Origin: Nonomuraea sp. SBT364
Lineage (GTDB): Bacteria; Actinomycetota; Actinomycetes; Streptosporangiales; Streptosporangiaceae
Reading direction: 5' to 3'
Assembly (NCBI RefSeq): GCF_001083785.1
Contig: NZ_LAVL01000075.1
Span: 1-38,861 of the forward strand
DNA length: 38,861 bases
Shown here: piece after piece, positions 35,682-38,861 of the stretch
How positions within the stretch are numbered: position 1 is the first letter of the stretch
How the letters are laid out: every line of letters starts with the position of its first letter
Notes under the pieces: model-generated
Database searches by the model: none
What the model was told of the DNA's origin: nothing
What the model saw: the letters and a program-made list of their open reading frames with translations, nothing else
Made by a program: the position numbers and the translations under genes

Positions 35682-37799
35682 TCAGAGGAAGGCGGCCACC
35701 AAGGAGGCGAACTCGTCGGGCGTGATGATCTCGACGCCGAGCGACTCGGCCTTGGCCCGCTTGGAGCCGGCCTTCTCGCCCGCCACCAGCAGGCTCGTCC
35801 TGGCCGAGACGCTGGATGACGACCTGCCGCCGGCCCGCTCGATGAGCTCGTTCATCTCGTTGCGGCTCAGCTCGCCGAGCTTGCCGGTCATCGAGCCGGT
35901 GACGACGACGGACTTGCCGGACAGCGGCAGCTCGGCCGCGACGGCCGCCCCATCGGCGGCTTCCCCGTCGGCGCCCTCCCCGTCGGCGGCCCCGGCCTGG
36001 CCGGGGACGGGCGGGGTGACGCCGGGCTCCGTCATGTTGACGCCGGCCGCGACGAGCTTGCCGATGAGCGGCCGCAGCTCGGCCAGCTCGGTGACCAGGA
36101 GGGCCGCCTTCTTCGACGCCATGCCCTCGACCGCCTGGAGGGCCTCGGCATCGGCGGCGAGGATGGCGTCCATGGTGCCGAAGTGGCGGGCGATCCGGCG
36201 CGACATCGCCCGGCCGGTGCCGCGTACGCCGAGCGCGCAGAACACCCGGCTCAGCGGCCGGGCCTTGGCCTGCTCGATCGCCGCCAGCAGCTTGCCGGTG
36301 CTGGTCTCGCCCATCCGGTCGAGCGCCAGGACCTGTTCGTGGGTGAGCGTGAACAGGTCGGCGAAGTCGGCGACGAGCCCGGCCTCGATCATCTGGACGA
36401 TCCGGCTCTCGGCGAGCGTCTCGATGTCGAGCTGGTCGCGGCCGGCGGCGTAGAGGATCGAGGTGATGATCTTGCATGCCCGGCCGCGGACGCAGCGCCA
36501 CCGCTCCTGCGACTTGTCGATCTCGCCCTGGCAGTTGGGGCACACGTCGGGGACGGGGATCGGCTTCTCGTCGCCGGTGCGCAGGTGGACGACGGGCGCC
36601 TCCACGCGCGGGATCACGTCACCGGCCTTGTGCACCATGACGGAGTCGCCCAGCATGAGGCCGCGCCGGGTGATGTCGGCGGCGTTGTGCAGGGTGGCGT
36701 AGCGGACCTTGCTTCCGTCGAGCTCCACCTCCTCCAGCTCGGCCCGGGGCGCGATGATGCCGGTGCGGCCCACGTTCCACTCCACGCCGATCAGCTTGGT
36801 GATCTTCTCGGTGGCGGGCAGCTTGTAGGCGATGGCCCAGCGCGGCACCCGGCTGCCGAACCCGGCCTCCGCCTGGTCGGCGGCGCTGTCGGCCTTGATG
36901 ACGATGCCGTCGATGCCGAACGGCAGCTCCGCGCGCACGGCCGCCAGCTCGCCGATGCGCCGCTGGATCTCCTCGACCGTGGTGGCGACGATCCCGGCGA
37001 CCGGCGTCGACCCGGTGGTGGCGACGCCGAGCGCCGCGACCAGCTCCATGATCTCGCTGTGCGGCAGCTCACGCAGCCGCGTGGCCAGCTCGGAGTCGTC
37101 GCCCGGCGGCAGCGGCAGCGCGCTGTAGCCGAAGAAGGTCAGCTCGCACACGTAGGGCCGGTCCTTGGCGCGCAGGGTGCCCGCCGCCGCGCTGCGCGGG
37201 TTGGCGAACGTGGTGCCGTCGTGCGCCTGCCGCTTGGCGCACGCCGCCTCGAACTGCTCGGCCGTCATCAGCACCTCGCCGCGGATCTCCACCGTCACCG
37301 GCTCGGCCAGCGTGAGCGGCAGGCCGACGACCGTGCCGATGCCGTGCGAGACGTCCTCGCCCTCGGTGCCGTTGCCGCGCGTGACCAGCTGGACGAGCCT
37401 GCCGCCGTGGTAGCGCGCGGAGATGGCCAGCCCGTCGAGCTTGGGCTCGACGCTGAACGCCGCCACCGGCCGGCCCAGCCGCCGCTCCAGCCCGGCCACC
37501 CAGCGGGTGAGCGCCTCGGCCGAGAACACGTTGTCCAGGCTGAGCATGGGCACCGTGTGCGGCACGTCGCCGGTCACCGCCCCGCCGGCCACCTTGCCCG
37601 CGGGCGAGTGCGGCAGCACCTCGTCGGGGTGCTCGTTCTCGTACGCCTGGATGCCCCGGAACAGCCGGTCGTAGGCGTCGTCGTCGAGCGTGGACTCGCC
37701 GTCGCCGTAATAGGCGGCGTTGGCGTCGACCGCGATCTGCACCGCCTCGGCGTAAGCGGCGTGATCGAGCAACTCGGTGTGCGGGGGCGCGTCAGTCAT
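35682..37799 (-). CDS. ligA: NAD+-dependent DNA ligase, divergent form
   Basis: A 705-residue DNA ligase that seals nicks using NAD+. Domain order: Ia (residues about 10-75, with ANAAYYGDGESTLDDDAYDR), adenylation domain with the active Lys in SVEPKLDGLAISARY (about residue 118), OB fold, zinc finger, helix-hairpin-helix repeats and a C-terminal BRCT domain after a Gly/Ala/Asp-rich linker (ADGEGADGEAADGA). The zinc finger keeps four Cys (CPNCQ...RWRCVRGRACK), but the usual CPAQ ending is altered. ATG at 37799 is preceded at 6 nt by CACGAT. The gene stands alone, not next to mnmA or gatCAB as the housekeeping ligA often is, so it may be a second ligase. Confidence 0.88.
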   Translation of the reverse strand: MTDAPPHTELLDHAAYAEAVQIAVDANAAYYGDGESTLDDDAYDRLFRGIQAYENEHPDEVLPHSPAGKVAGGAVTGDVPHTVPMLSLDNVFSAEALTRWVAGLERRLGRPVAAFSVEPKLDGLAISARYHGGRLVQLVTRGNGTEGEDVSHGIGTVVGLPLTLAEPVTVEIRGEVLMTAEQFEAACAKRQAHDGTTFANPRSAAAGTLRAKDRPYVCELTFFGYSALPLPPGDDSELATRLRELPHSEIMELVAALGVATTGSTPVAGIVATTVEEIQRRIGELAAVRAELPFGIDGIVIKADSAADQAEAGFGSRVPRWAIAYKLPATEKITKLIGVEWNVGRTGIIAPRAELEEVELDGSKVRYATLHNAADITRRGLMLGDSVMVHKAGDVIPRVEAPVVHLRTGDEKPIPVPDVCPNCQGEIDKSQERWRCVRGRACKIITSILYAAGRDQLDIETLAESRIVQMIEAGLVADFADLFTLTHEQVLALDRMGETSTGKLLAAIEQAKARPLSRVFCALGVRGTGRAMSRRIARHFGTMDAILAADAEALQAVEGMASKKAALLVTELAELRPLIGKLVAAGVNMTEPGVTPPVPGQAGAADGEGADGEAADGAAVAAELPLSGKSVVVTGSMTGKLGELSRNEMNELIERAGGRSSSSVSARTSLLVAGEKAGSKRAKAESLGVEIITPDEFASLVAAFL

Positions 37800-38043
37800 G
37801 AACACATCGTGCCGCCTGGCACCGACAATTATCACCCCGCGGACCGGCGCCGGGATCCGGCGCGGACGCCACGTGACGCGGCCGGGTTGCGGTGATTCCG
37901 GGGCAGAGTTCCCGCCTGGCGCGAGAGTGCGGCCGAAGGCCACGGCATGGTGCTTTGACCTGGGGCACCGCTCGCCCCCACAGTGAATCCCCGTAGTTGG
38001 CTGATCACTCAGGGTGGGCGGTTGCCCATCGGTGGAGGCGGGC
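37800..38043. other. Divergent intergenic region ligase / KS-like gene
   Basis: No gene seen in 244 bp. TGATAATTG on the minus strand near 37830 is a possible -10 for the ligase gene. TGGGCG-GTTGCCCA (38015-38028) is a small hairpin. GGAGG (38034-38038) is the ribosome site of the KS-like gene. Confidence 0.5.
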
Positions 38044-38861
38044 GTGCTCGTGGGTGGAGTCGGTGGCCAGGCGGTGGCCGTTGTCGGGGCCGGCTGCCGG
38101 TTGCCGGGCGGGATAACCGGCCCGGACGGGCTGTGGGCGGCCCTGGAGGCGGGGCGCGACCTGGGGGTGGGCGGTCAGGGCGCGGGCGGGTTCGACGCCG
38201 CCTACTTCGGGATGCGGGCCGAGGAGGCGGCCGCGGCCGATCCGCGGCACCGGCTGCTGCTGGAGATGGCCGCCGAGGCGCTCGACGACGCCGGCCTCGA
38301 CCCCGCGGTGCTGGCCGGCTCCGGCGCCGGGGTGTTCACGGGCGGCGCGTCGCAGGACGCGCTGGCGCGCTTCTTCGACCTGCGCGGGCCCGGCGCCTCG
38401 GTGGACGCCGGCGCCGCGTCGTCGCTCGTCGCTCTGGCCCGGGCCTGCGACGCGGTGGCGAACGGCGACAGCCGGGTGGTGCTGGCGGGTGGGGCGACGT
38501 ACCCGGACGTGGGCGCCGAGGGCGGCGCGGTGCTGGTGCTCAAACGGCTCGGCGACGCGCTGGCCGACCGCGACCGCATCCACGGCGTGATCGCCGCCTG
38601 GGGGCGGCCCGAGGAGGTGTACGAGCGTGCCAGGGTCGATCCGGACGACCTCGTGTACGTCGAGGCGCTCGGCGGCCCCGAGGACTGGCGGGAGCTGGGA
38701 CGCTGCCTCGGCAGCCGCCGCGAGCGCCCGCTGCCCGTGCAGGCGCAGCTCCGGCCGATGGAGGCGGCGTCGGGCGTGGCTGCGGTGCTGAAGGCGCTCC
38801 TGGTGCTCCGCCACCGCCGCCTCCATCGGCCGGAGCTGCGCCTGCACGGGCAGCGGGCGCT
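38044..38861 (+). CDS. Compact ketosynthase-like protein without catalytic residues, 3' end cut by contig edge
   Basis: The visible 272 residues follow the polyketide ketosynthase (KS) fold: AVVGAGCRLPGGITGPDGLW, ADPRHRLLLEMAAEALDDAG and EGGAVLVLKRLGDAL align well with modular-PKS KS domains. The active-site block VDTACSSS reads VDAGAASS (Cys to Ala at residue 124), the HGTGT block reads YVEALGGPED and the KSNIGH block reads AQLRPMEAASG, so all three catalytic residues are absent. Two KS loops are also deleted, making it much shorter than the usual 420 residues. GTG at 38044 has GGAGG 5 nt upstream. The last 47 bp are an inverted copy of upstream sequence and may be artefactual. It could be a structural or pseudo-KS protein, or a degenerating PKS gene. 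Confidence 0.7.
   Translation, partial: MLVGGVGGQAVAVVGAGCRLPGGITGPDGLWAALEAGRDLGVGGQGAGGFDAAYFGMRAEEAAAADPRHRLLLEMAAEALDDAGLDPAVLAGSGAGVFTGGASQDALARFFDLRGPGASVDAGAASSLVALARACDAVANGDSRVVLAGGATYPDVGAEGGAVLVLKRLGDALADRDRIHGVIAAWGRPEEVYERARVDPDDLVYVEALGGPEDWRELGRCLGSRRERPLPVQAQLRPMEAASGVAAVLKALLVLRHRRLHRPELRLHGQRA
38723..38861. repeat. 47-bp perfect inverted repeat at the contig end
   Basis: Bases 38723-38769 and 38815-38861 are exact reverse complements, separated by 45 bp, and the second arm ends at the last base of the window. A perfect repeat of this length inside a coding sequence, right at the edge, is most simply a fold-back assembly or library artefact. Confidence 0.9.

Noticed and set aside
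38005..38847. 280-codon minus-strand open frame opposite the KS-like gene
   Set aside because: It is the antisense shadow of the KS-like frame; its composition is Arg/Ala/Gly-rich, and it begins within the inverted repeat.
1..38861. CRISPR array, prophage, IS element or transposon
   Set aside because: No spaced direct repeats of 20-40 bp, no transposase, integrase or phage structural gene was seen.
1..38861. tRNA or rRNA genes
   Set aside because: No cloverleaf-like sequence with conserved T-loop (GGTTCGAATCC) was noticed in the intergenic regions.

Overview
The window is high-GC (about 72-75%) actinomycete DNA. Dense short-gapped genes, GTG/TTG starts, many TetR/MarR/GntR/ROK regulators, a mycothiol-type DsbA-fold protein, WS/DGAT, DUF3040 and an Rv2578c-like radical SAM protein point to a filamentous actinomycete. 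A member of the Streptosporangiales is my best guess, but no rRNA or tRNA is present to prove it. The piece looks like one complete contig. Its first 35 bases resemble an Illumina Nextera adapter, and its last 47 bases are an exact inverted copy of sequence 45 bp upstream, so neither edge should be trusted.

Layout. 36-4409: a truncated glycosyltransferase divergent from a TetR regulator, a small membrane protein, then a MarR regulator divergent from a DsbA-fold reductase/MFS pair. 4417-6394: a radical SAM-Nudix operon under an SOS (LexA) box, divergent from a DUF3040 protein. 6433-9984: a GntR-OsmC operon and a PlsC-penicillin-binding-protein pair. 9985-13914: a HelD/HelR-like helicase, small membrane protein and Nudix operon divergent from a TetR gene across a large palindrome; a decayed second copy of the Nudix 3' end lies downstream. 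13942-17250: an NmrA-NTF2 fusion divergent from an AraC regulator, and a cysteine-desulfurase-like enzyme. 17260-20833: two AlkZ-like (HTH_42) proteins flanking a wax ester synthase/DGAT. 20885-25560: quinone oxidoreductase, a group-2 type sigma factor, a PP2C-like protein, a methyltransferase behind a 13-codon leader ORF, and an adenosine-deaminase-like enzyme. 26027-31210: a third AlkZ-like protein, an ArsR/SRPBCC pair, an SMR efflux/TetR pair with a 32-bp palindrome, a methyltransferase and a ROK regulator. 31257-35608: an MFS transporter, a His/Asp-rich secreted protein, an amidohydrolase, a decayed locus, a small membrane protein and an OhrR-like MarR. 35682-38861: a divergent NAD+-dependent DNA ligase and the start of a compact ketosynthase-like protein that lacks all three catalytic residues.

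Themes. Most of the window consists of self-contained regulator-effector pairs with recognisable operators. Many starts lie 6-7 nt after a TANNNT-like -10 element, the signature of leaderless transcription. DNA-damage functions recur: an SOS-controlled radical SAM/Nudix operon, three predicted AlkZ-type DNA glycosylases carrying QAQ, QGQ and HAQ catalytic motifs, and an unusual DNA ligase. The most unusual protein is the catalytically empty ketosynthase-like protein at the right edge, though its distal end is affected by the contig-end fold-back.
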